Below, piece by piece: positions 37,101 to 49,100 of a stretch of 64,000 nucleotides of DNA; positions within the stretch are counted from its first letter, which is position 1; the number at the start of each line of letters is the position of its first letter. The stretch is from the NCBI GenBank assembly GCA_024743435.1, contig JANSWO010000005.1, forward strand, positions 124,001-188,000. Direction: 5' to 3'. The notes beneath the pieces were generated by a model. That model was given only the letters and a program-made list of their open reading frames with translations, was not told the DNA's origin and did no database searches. Origin of the DNA: Pseudomonadaceae bacterium. Lineage in GTDB: Bacteria > Pseudomonadota > Gammaproteobacteria > Pseudomonadales > Azotimanducaceae. The position numbers were made by a program, and so were the translations under genes.

Positions 37101-40100
37101 GCACGATCCACCACAACCACCTTGCTGCTATCCCCTTCGGTTTGAGTAGCAAGCAACGTTGCAACGCGCCGGTTCGTTGCCCGGCCTTCTGGCGTTGCAT
37201 TGGTGGCAACAGGTTGCTTTGGTCCGAAACCGTTCGTCTCAACGGCTGCGTCGAGCGAGCCGAGATGCTCTCTCGCAAAGTCGACCACACTCTGAGCGCG
37301 CGCCTTCGACAGCGCGTAGTTGTCGGCGAAGATGTGTCGGCTGCGCGAAGCGATGCCGAGCGATGAGGTATGACCATCAGCGCGAATGCGCACGAGCTCA
37401 GTGCCTTCGAGCCGGTCCAACTCCGCCGCCAGCTGAGCCTTATCGGCATCGGAAAGTTCGGCGGACAGTTCAGCAAAGGTGAAGCGCAGGGTCCGGGCTG
37501 CTTCACTGCCACTGATGGGCGGCAGGAATACCACGATGCCGTCCTCGGCTTCGCGCAAAATAACCTCTGGCACCAGCGATTCGCCAAAGCGGTTATTTTT
37601 CGCCTGATGGGAGTCATACAGATCCGCATCAATGAAGAACATTCGCTTCACCGAGGTGCGATCTCGCTCGCCGTTGGCGCTCGTCGCGATCAGCTCATAA
37701 TTGAGCCCTGATACGCCCAGCGCGTTGGCCACACCGGCAGCGAGGTTCGTGTCACCATTCACCGACCAGGCGAGGCGATACAGGTTGCGCTTGTCGTCAC
37801 TCGTATCGATCGTCATGACGACAACGGGATCACGCCTGTCAACATCGCGATCGCGATAGACGCGCACCTCCAGTGAATCGATGAAGGCGGCATAGTTCGT
37901 GTAGATGACGAACTCCTGATCGCCATCGATCTGGCCACCGCGCAGCGGCAAATGAGATGGGCCTTCGATGGCCAGTTGAGGCGTCAGGGCAGCGGGATCT
38001 TCCGTAAGCCAAACCACGCCGCCACCAACCAGTCGCTGTACCGTCTCACCATACAGATCCACACGGCCCTGATCCGGCAGCCCGGTTGATGGCTCGTAAA
38101 CACTTGGCGAATGCTCCTCAACCACAATCACGGGAATACCGTCAGCACTGCGGCATGCATCGAGCGCGCTGCAGTCGATGTTGTGCTCACTCGCCCAGGC
38201 CACGCTCGACATGGACATCAGCAAACCACCGAGCCACTGCTTCATGCTCATGAGGCTTCCTCCTTCGCGCGTATCGCCCACCCCAGCGGCAGAGGCGATG
38301 GGTGTGATCTGTACATCAATGTTTGCAGATACGTCTCGATCCGCGAGTTCGCACAGCACCTCGATAAGCGCTTGCGCGCGTCGTTCGGCAAGATCCCGCG
38401 CAGCGCCCGCATCGGCATCAGCGGGATCGACAAACGCTTCGATTGAAAGCGTAACGAACGAGCCATTAGCGAGTTTGTCGGCGAGATCACGCAGCGCTGC
38501 CAAATAACCCGGCTCGACGGTCGAGCTGCCAGGAATGAAGAACATCTCTGCGATCTTGACCGTGAAACGCTGCTCGAGCGGCGCACTCTCGGGCAGATGA
38601 ACGCCGAAGTCGAAACGGTTCATGAGGCCCTGGGAGATACGCTTCACGCGCGGGTTTTCCGTCGTGAAGGTGGTTTCCGCAGGCAACGTTTCAGGGTCTA
38701 CCTTGACGATGAAGTTACGACCACGCTCGAAGAAGCCACCATCGACGCCAGCAATGTGATAGCGCCCATACGCATCAGTCTCGATAAGCAGGCCTTCCAC
38801 GGTTGCCAGGCGCACGCCCGGGATGCCTGGTTCGTCCATGCCTACATTGACGATCTCGACACGAAGCTCAAAGCTGCCATCGACTTCGATGACGTCATAG
38901 CTTGCCTCAAGTGATTGGCTGTTCTCGCCACGGCGAACCTGACCGCGATGCTCCATGCTTGCGTTGCCTAACTCATCGAGTTTGATCACGCTGCCCTCAT
39001 TGGTCCGTATGGCAACCTCTCGAACACTCACTGGCGAATCAAACCGCTCGCGCAACACCACTCGGTTGCCATCACGCAAGTCGGCAGCGCCATAGCGCCC
39101 TGGCAGCTCTGCAACGACCACAGCACCATTCGACAGGCGCATGTCCGTGGGCTGGGCAGGCGCATCGCCACGCTGCACCAACGTATCGCGGCCGACATCG
39201 CCGTTAGCCAGCTGTACAGACACCTTCAGTTCGCTCACGATCGCAAGGTCCTGCCAACCGTCTTGGTCGCGATCGTTCCACACCTTGCCGATGACTGTCG
39301 TCTCTTCGAAGTCTGGATCTGCGATGACAACCACTTCCGCGCTATCGCGGTTACCGATCGGTGCGGGACCGATGAAAGGCTCGGCTGTGTTGACGTATTC
39401 GCCACGCGTGACGCCCGCGCCAGTACGCAGCACATAGCGCAGCACTCGGCGAGTATCTGGCGCCAGGTTGATCCCGGCGAACGTCACGGGACGCGTACCA
39501 CTGACGATCAACGCATCCGTACCGTCATCCAGGATCGCGGAGTCTTCTACGTAGCTGAAGCCCGGCGGCAGCGAATCCACAACGCTTACGCCTGGCAACG
39601 TAACCGTCGACAGGTTTTCCAACGTAATGGTGTAAGAAACGAGCGAGCCAACCGTAGCCGTGGGCTGATTGACATCTTTCGTCAGTCGAACCGTAAAGCC
39701 GCCAACACCCAGCGGGTCGAGGGGGATGTGGTTGAACACGATGTCCGGATCGCCGTTCTCCAGCGTAAACGCCAGGTAGTAGTCGGTCGACTGCGCAAGC
39801 GTCGGTGCGCCGGACTGCGGCGCAACACGAACAGGATTACCTAAACCGGTCGGATCAAGGGCGCCACCAATCGGCGGCAGCAGAGCTGATATGCCCGGAT
39901 TAAACTCAGCCGGTACCTGGTAGACCAGCGTGAATGTCTCGCCGGACGGACAGGCGGGGGCTGCATCGAGGATCAGGTCGAAGCGATACAGGCCATCGGC
40001 TGCGGAGGTCTGATCCTGTTGGTTTGGCAACAGGCAAGCATCCGGCAACGGTGTTCCTGCCGAGTTGACGATCGTGGTGACCACGCCCTCTACCGGTGCG

Positions 40101-43100
40101 CGCTCAACCGAGTCGTAGAACACACCGGTCGGATCGATCGGCAGGTTCTGTTCCAGCACTACCGTCTCTGGCGGCAGGTCCAGGTCGTCGAGCACACCAA
40201 AGGTCACACCGCTATCAGGGTGGATGAGCGATACCGAGTAGCCAGCACCCGGCAACAGCTCCGCGATGCTGTAGGAACCATCGGGATTAACCGGCACTTC
40301 GGCAACGAATACACCATCGCGCTCAACGCGAATGATCCAGCCGTCCAGTGGCGTCTCGCCAATGTCGAAAACGTCATCCGTATCCGAATCGAGCCAAGCG
40401 TTGCCTTCGATGGTCGCAAGGCCGATGACCACGCCGGTATCCGTTCGAGTTTGAACGTCACCAACCGACGTCAATCGGTCCTCATACAGAACCGTGACAG
40501 TATCCTCAGGACGCGTAACGAGCGTGCCGTCATCATTAACGCCGGCATTGGGTGCGAACGTTGTTGGAACCTGCGCCACAAACACGCCGGTGTCCGGACC
40601 GGTCTCAACCACCGTGATGACTTCTGACTCACCGGTCTGATCGTTAACAACGGTGACATCAAAGGATTCGATCACCGCTGGATCCATATTCTCATCGGCA
40701 TCAGTGACAGTGACGTCCAGCAGATCGCCAGGCACCGACTCGTCAGTGATATCGACCGTGCCATCGACCCCAGGATTGAACTCAATCACGGTCGGCGTGG
40801 TGTCGTCCGTGGGGTCACCATTGCCGTTGGCATCGGGGTCATTGCCTTCTGTCGAGTCGTCTTCAACGTTCGGCTGTCCCGGATTCGGGTTGCCGGGCGA
40901 CTCGCCAGCAACGTTTGCAAGATTGCTGAACGGCCCGATGTTGCCGTTGCCATTAAAGGTGAGGTCAAAGGTGATGACCGCGGACTCACCAGGCGCAAGC
41001 GACTCGCTACCATCCGTGATGTTCGGATCCGCAATGCCGTCGAAGTTCGGATTCAACGCAGCCAACGAACCGACGACAGCGACATTAGCGACGCCTGTAA
41101 CCGTGGCCGGTGCGAGGTTGGTGGCCAGATCGTCCGCAACAATCAGGTTGCGAATCTCGACGTCACCACTATTTACAACCGTCAGCTCGATCGTTGTTGT
41201 AAACGTGCCGTCGAAATTCGGAGTCGATAACGTTGCGGTCTTCGCCAGACCAAGTTGCGGGTTCTCCGCGAACGTGACATCGACGGACGAGCTGTCGTCG
41301 GTCGGGTCACCATTGCCATTAGCATCCGGATCGCCGCCGGCAACCGAATCATCCGTCGTCGACTGGCCGGAGGGCGATTCGCCCGAAGCGGCCGCTACGT
41401 TCTGATACGGCCCAAGGTTGGCACCCGGCACCACGGTAATCGCCAGATCAACCGTTGCCTGTGCACCAACCGCCAGCACGTCCGTGCCATCAAGCAGACT
41501 GGTATTGCTGACGCCATCAAACGTAGCTGCAGGACTGAGCGTCGCACTTGATACGGAATCGACCGAGAAGCTGTCAGCAGCTGCAAACACGGCTGCCAGA
41601 TCTTCGACGATATTCACCGAGGACAGATCAACATCGCCGTCATTGCTGACAACGAACTGGTAGGTCAGCGAGTAACTGCCGTCACCATTGTTGTCCGGGC
41701 CGGCAAGCAGCGCTTTCGCGACGCCAATGACCGGGTTTTCGGTGAAAGTGACATCAGTGCTGTCGGAATCATCGCCTGGGTCACCGTTGCCGTTCTCATC
41801 GACATCCGCTGCGTCATCACTCAAGTCGCTCACAGGCGTATTCGCCGGCGATATACCCGTGCCCGTTGCACTATTCGCATACGGGCCCAGATTGCCCCCC
41901 GGAGTAACCGTGACGACCAGCTCAAGGGAGCCACTCGCACCGACTGCCAGCGTATCCGTACCGGCGAGCAGATCGGTAATGGCCGAACCGTCATACCCGG
42001 GTGCGACGGTGAAGTCCGCCGACGACAGCGAGTCCACCGTAAAGCTACTGGCTCCGGTAAAGGTTGCTGCAAGATCATCGCTCACCTGCACCGACGTCAG
42101 AGCAACATCCCCGGTGTTCTCTACAAGGAATGCATAAGTCAGCGTGTGCGTGCCGTCGGCATTGTTCACCGGACCTTGGGTGATCTGTTTGGCAACACCG
42201 ATCTGCGGCGCTTCACTGAACGTTGTACTGGTAGCGTTCGAGTCATCACTGGGGTCGCCATTCCCGTTTCCGTCCGGATCCGCACCCGCATCAGAGACAT
42301 CGGAAACCGGCGCACCTGTTGGTGATTCACCATCAGCCGTTGAGGTGTTGTCGTAAGGGCCAAGATCCGCGCCTGGAGTCACGGTGACGGTGACATCGAC
42401 GGTGGCGCTTGCCGCGACAGCAAGCGCTTGTGTGCCGGCGAGTAAGTTGGTGTCTGCAGCGCCGTTAAAGCCGGGGAAGTTCACGGTGAGCGTAGCCGAG
42501 GTCACCGAATCAACCGTAAAGCTCGCAGCGTCAGCAAACGTTGTGGCCAGATCATCAACAATCTGTAGATTGTTGATGACGACATCACCACTGTTCTCAA
42601 CCACAAATCGATAGTCGAGCGTGTAAGTGCCATCGCCGTTGTTCGTGGGGCCTGCAGAGACAGCTTTCGCCAGACCAAGCTCAGGCGCCTCCGTAAAGGT
42701 GACTGGTGTGACGTCCGAGTCGTCCGTCGGATCACCGTTACCGTTGCTATCCGGGTCTGCGCCGTCAGTCGAGGTGTCTGCAACGGCCGCGCCGGTTGGT
42801 GACGTACCCGTCGCCTGGGCACTGTTGTCATAGGGTCCGAGGTTCGCACCCGGCGTCACGGTAACGGTCAGATCAATGGTCGCACTCGCGCCAACCGCCA
42901 GGCTATCGGTGCCCGCCAGAAGATCGGTATCAGCCGCGCCGTTGAAGCCAGCGGCGTTTACTGTGACATCAGCGCTCGTGAGCGAATCGACGACAAAGGT
43001 CGCACCGGCAAACGTTGTCGACAAGTCGTCCGAGATCTGTAGCCCGTTCACTACAACATCGCCGCTGTTCTCGAGAACAAACTGATAGCCAAGCGTATAG

Positions 43101-46100
43101 CTGCCATCACCGTTATTGGTGGGGCCCGAAACCAGCGCTTTCGCCAGGCCAAGTTCCGGTGCTTCGGCGAACGTGACAACCGTTGGAACGCTATCGTCCG
43201 TCGGATCACCGTTACCATTGGTGTCAGGATCAACGCCATCCGTCGAGTTATCCGTGCTGGCCGCGCCAGAGGGCGAGGTGCCGGCAGCAACGGCAGTATT
43301 GTTGTAAGGCCCGAGCACACCAGCTGGCGTTACGGTCAGCGTCAGTGTGACGGTCTCGCTCTGAGCAACCGCGAGCACATCTGTGCCTGCGAGCAAACCG
43401 GTGACCGCATCACCGTTGAAGCCTGGTGCCGCCGTCAGGCCGGCCGATGCCACAACCGAATCCACAGCGAAGCTGTCCGCCAGCGCAAACGTTGTTGTGA
43501 GGTCTTCATCTATTTGCACTGCGGACAAAGGCACATCGCCAGAGTTTTCCACCGTGATGAGATAGGACAACGTATAGGTACCGTCGCCGTTATTCGTCGG
43601 CGCGGCAGTCAATTGTTTCGCGACGCCAATTTCGGGCGCCTCGGTGAAGCTCACGTTCGGGGCGTTACCTGGGCTGTTTACTGCCTGGTTGCCTGGAGAC
43701 GTTCCGCTTGCTGTCGCGGTATTTACAAACGGCCCAAGGTTCGCCCCAGGCGTCACCGTAATCGCAAGATCAATATCCGCACTCGCACCAACGGCCAGAG
43801 AGTCTGTGCCATCGAGCAGATTGATATCGCCTGCGGTTAGCCCGTCATAGCCGGCGTTTTCTGTAAGCGTCAGCGCTGTCACGCTATCGACAACGACCGC
43901 GCCGACACCAAATACGGCTTCAAGGTCATCGGTAACCTGGACGCCGTTTAGCGGCGTATCTCCAGAGTTACTGACAGCGATGCGATAGGTAAGGCTATAG
44001 CTGCCATCAGCATTGTTAACCGGGGCGACCAGTACCGACTTCGCAACCGCGATCGCAGGACCCTCGACAAACGTTACTGGGGTGACGTCCGAGTCATCAC
44101 TCGGATCTCCGTTACCGTTGCCATCCGGATCCGTGCCCAGGTGAGAGGTATCCGTGACTGGCGCGCCACCGGCTGAGGTTCCGCTCGCATCCGCCGTATT
44201 GTCGTAAGGACCGAGGTCAGCTCCGGGTGTCACGGTAACCGTGACGTCGACGCTGCCAGAGGCCGCCACTGCCAGGTCGTCAGTGCCCGCCAGTAAGTTG
44301 GCATCAGCGTCGCCATTGAAGCCAGGGAAGTTCACGGCAAAGTCGGCTGAGGTAACGTTATCCACCGTGAAGCTGGTGGCGCTAGCAAACACGCTCGCGA
44401 GATCATCACTGATCTGAACGTCGTTAACCGGCACATCGCCACTGTTCTCGAGGAACAGGCGGTAGGTCAGCGTAAACGAACCATCCAGGTTATTGGTCGG
44501 AGCGGCAGGGATCTCTTTGGCGAGGCCAAGTTCAGGGTTCTCTGCGAACGTCACTGGCGTGACGTCAGAATCATCGGTCGGATCACCATTGCCGTTGCCG
44601 TCCGGATCCGTGCCATCGTCGGAAGTATCGTTAGCAACACCGCCCCCGGGTGCCGTGCCCTGTGCATCAGCCGTGTTGTTGTAAGGGCCGAGGTTCGCAC
44701 CAGGCGTCACGGTAACCGTGACATCAACAGTCCCACTCGCCCCCGTCGCAAGCGAATTGCCAGCAGCCAGAAGCTCCTGATCCCCGTCACCATTGAAGCC
44801 TGGGAAGTTGACCGTGAAGTCAGTACTCGCGACCGCGTCGACAGTGAACGTCGCGCCGGCAAAAGCCGTCGCCAGATCATCGGTGATCTGCACATCAGAC
44901 AACGGCGAATCGCCGGAGTTTTCCGCCACAAAGCGATACGTCAGCTCATAGCTGCCGTCACCGTTGTTGGTTACCGCACCTTGAATGGCTTTGGCTAAAC
45001 CAATCTCGGGGTTTTCTGCAAACGTTATCGGCGTCGGATCCGAATCGTCCGTCGGGTCACCGTTGCCATTGCCGTCGGGGTCAGTACCCGAGTCAGAGGT
45101 ATCAGTCGTCGTCGCTCCACCCGGCGTATCGCCGGACGCATCGGCTGCGTTGTTGTAGGGCCCGAGGTTCGCTCCCGGCGTCACCGTTACGGTTAGATTG
45201 ATGGTGCCCGAAGCGCCTACCGCTAACGTATCCACTCCGGTGAGCAGATCCTGATCACCATCGCCGTTGAAGCCAGGGAAGTTAACCGTGAAGTCGCCAC
45301 TCACCACGTTGTCGATGGTGAAGCTGGTCGCCCCAGCAAAAGCCGTCGCCAGATCATCGGTGACCTGCACAGCAGATAACGGCACATCGCCACTGTTTTC
45401 GACAAGGATGTCGTAGGTGAGCGTGAAGCTGCCGTCACCGTTGTTGGTCGGGCCGCCAGCAGCAACGGCTTTCGCGACGCCAATCTCAGCGTCTTCGACA
45501 AAGGTTACTGGCGTAACATCGTTGTCGTCTGAAGGATCGCCATTGCCGTTACCGTCCGGGTCCGAACCGTTGTCGGAGACATCACTCGCATTCGTGCCGC
45601 CAGGGCCTTCGGCCGAACCGGTGGCCTGGTTGTTATATGGACCCAGGTTGGCACCCGGTGTGACGGTCACCGTGAGATCGATAGAACCTGTTGCCCCAAC
45701 GGCCAACCCGTCTGTGCCATCGAGCAGGCTGGTGCTGCCGGCGCCGGTGCCGGTAAAGCCCGGGAAGTTCACCGAGAAGTCAGTAGACGTGACATTGTCG
45801 ACCGTGAAGCTGGTCGCGCCCGCAAAGGTGGCTTGCAGGTTATCCGTCGCCTGAACGCCAACGAGTGGTACATCTCCGACGTTCTCAAGAACGATTGTGT
45901 AGGTGAGCGTATAGGTGCCATCACCGTTGTTGGTAGGTCCAGCGGACACTGCTTTCGCGGCGCCGATATCCGGATCTTCGGCAAACGTCACAATGGTCAG
46001 ATCAGCATCGTCCGTCGGGTCGCCGTTGCTGTTGCCGTCCGGGTTGGTGCCGTCTTCGGATTGGTCTGAAAGCGTCGCGTCGGCCGGAGTATCGGCTTGA

Positions 46101-49100
46101 ACGATCGCGAAATTCTCATACGGGCCAAGGTCTGCGCCCGGCGTAACCGTGACCGTCAGCGTGACGGTTCCGTCCGCGCCCGCGGCCAGTGTGTCGCTGC
46201 CGTCCAGCAAGGCGGTATCAGCGTCTCCGTCAAAGCCGGGGAAGTTTACGGAGAAATCGGCGCTGGCTACGTTGTCGACGGTAAAGGAGGTGGCATCAGC
46301 AAACGTTGTTGCCAGATCGTCAGCGAGCAGAATGTTGTCGAGTACAACAAGACCGGAGTTATCAATCAAAAACTCAAAGTCGAGTGTGTAGGTGCCATCG
46401 TTGTTGTTGGTTGGGCCGGCGCTGACTCGCTTCGCCAGACCAAGCTCGCCGCCGTCGTCAAACGTGACATCGACAGCGCCGTTGTCATTGGCAGCGTTAC
46501 CGGTGCGATCCGACTGCGAAGTGCCGACCGCCGTGTTCGTAAACGGACCAAGGCCACCGCTAGGCGTGACCGTCAAATCGATCTCAATCGCACCCGATTC
46601 GCCAACCGGCAGCGTCGATGTACCCGGCAGAAGCAATTCGATCGTTGCCGGAGCGCCCGTATAGGCGACGTCCTCAGCCAGGGTCGTGGAGTCCGACGTT
46701 ACTCGCACATCGTCCACGACATAGTTGCCCGCACCGAACGTCGTATCGAGGTTGTCCTCGATAGCAATCGTGTCCAGGCCTACGTCACCCGTGTTCTCCA
46801 GCGCGATGGTGTAAGTCAGCGTAAACGAACCCGTGCCCAGGTTGACCGGACCAGCCGTAATGGTCTTGCCAACGCTGAGCGCGGGGTTCTCTGCAACGGT
46901 TGCAACGGCCAGTGTTACCTCGGTGCGGTAGTCGTCGAGATCCGTGGTGTCGGTGATCGGTGTGTTACCGGTGCCGTTCGCGAGGCTCGCGTCATCACGA
47001 ATACCGGTAGCGGTCGAACCCGTGTCGTTGCCCGCGTAGACAACATCATCTACGCCGCTCGGCGTATCGCCCGGCAGCACGGAGGCCAGCAGATCCGCAT
47101 CAAACTCAACGAGCAGTGACGAGCCCGGAGCCATCTGGAAGGGATTAGCAAACGTCAGGGTGTCGTTGGTGTTGTTTGTGGTACTGACGGTGATGTCGCC
47201 AACAACCACTGGCACTGCCGTACCGTTATTGAACACGCTACCCGTCGGCGTAAGTGCGAGAGAGGTTATGTTGTCGATGCCCGTGGGCAGAACAATTTCC
47301 CAGCCACCGCCACTATCGGAATCGATCTGAAACGCCGTGGCATTACCGGCGTTCGCCAGCGTGATATCCCAGCTTACAGTCGGCGTGGTGTCGACGCGAT
47401 TGTCCACCGGATTTGGCGTCGCAACCGCGGCCAGTGTGAGTTGTGGTTCAACCACCTCGGCAACGACCGCCGATGAGGTGACAACGTCCCCATCCACGGA
47501 TAGCTCGTACGTATTGGATAAGGTATCGCCGTCCTGGTTTGAGGTTTCGTTTTGAACTCGTGCATCGAATTCAATAACAACGAACTCCTGGTTGGCATCC
47601 ATATCGGTGTTAACCAGATCGCCAAGATCCCACACGGGATCCGTTCCCGAGTTGAAGGGCCCGCCAGTGGGCTCCAGGCCGCAGGTTGGCGTTATGCCAG
47701 CAACCGAGCCTTCGTTGCCGGCCTGATTCAGCGTGCCGCTGCTGCAGACAATTCCCGGTGTTGGTGTAATAGCACCGCCGCCATCGAAGACGAACGCGAC
47801 GCGCGCAGAACTCGCGACGTAGGCAAGCCCTGCCGGCAACAGATCCGTGACCTCATAGTTATTGGCTGTGCCTTCCGGCAGACGCATTTGCAAGCGGTAG
47901 CTCAGCGTCTCGCCAACGGCTACTTGCCTCGGATCGAGCGCAGTGCCAGCGGAGGCATCGGAGGTGTGAGCAAAGTCTGTGGCGATAATCGACTTTTCGA
48001 TTTCTACAGAGTCGATCGTCAGTTGGGCCGTGTCCGATCCGACGAAAGCCGCTTCTGCACCGGGCGTGGACCCCGTTGGGTTCGGGTCAGTGCCGTTACC
48101 GGGCAGGCTCGAATAACCAAGATTAACGGTGTTATCGATGGTCTGCCCGGGCACAACACCCGCTGCAGTCTCAGCAAAGTAGCGGACCTCACAGCTCTCC
48201 CCCTGAGGCAGGCTGTCGAAGGTGATGGTGATGCCCGCACCAGCAGGGTCCGCATCGTCGACCACTACCCCTGCGGCGGTACACGTATCGGCAACGGTAG
48301 GTGCTTGCGGCCCGGTGACTCCGGTGCCGCCGTCATAGGTGAGCTCGGGCTGAATGATGTCAGTGAAAGAGATATCAAACGCATCCGCCGTCGAATCCGT
48401 GGCGTTGTGCTCAACGGTGATGACGTACTCAACAGTATCTTCAGCATCCGCAGTCGATGGCATGACCGTCTTGGTGATATCGACAGCCGGATTGGTCTGC
48501 TGCACAAACACGCCACCGGAGGTCGCATTGCCGTTGGATGTCTGCAGGCGCGCTCGGTTGTTCATGTTCGCACCGGTCGCAACGTCACCAACAACGCGCG
48601 CGTTCAGTTCGAGCACGACAAGCTCTTCGTTTGCGTCGTCCTCGCTGTTGGTCAGCGTGCCGAGCGACAGAACCGGATCCTGACCACTACCGCCGGTGCC
48701 CGCGATCGCGAGCGTACAATCCAGAGCAAGCGTCGACAGATCGGTTGCATCATTGCCCGCGCGCGCGGGGGTGCCCGTTGCGCAGGCGAGGGCTGAGCTC
48801 ACAAGGTCTGTGCCCGAGTCGCTCACTAATCCGACGAGGGTTTCGCTGTCAGCGATGTGCGCCAGACCGGCCGGCAATAAGTCCCGAACCGAAACGCCAC
48901 CGAGCGTGCCTTGAGGAATGTAGAACCAGGTTCGGTAGCGAATCACTTCACCAGTTGCCACCGGTCGCGGATCGCCATTGGTATCGGCAGTGCCTTCGGC
49001 TGTCGACGCCTCAGAGGTCGTGACGATTTCTTTAAACGCCTGGGCCTGACGCGTGCTGACCGTTTCCTGCGCTGTTTGCGCGGGGAACAACGTTGCGCCC

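Noticed and set aside
40653-47119. Long plus-strand frames opposite the giant gene
   Set aside because: They are antisense shadows of the repeat coding sequence and recur with the repeat period.
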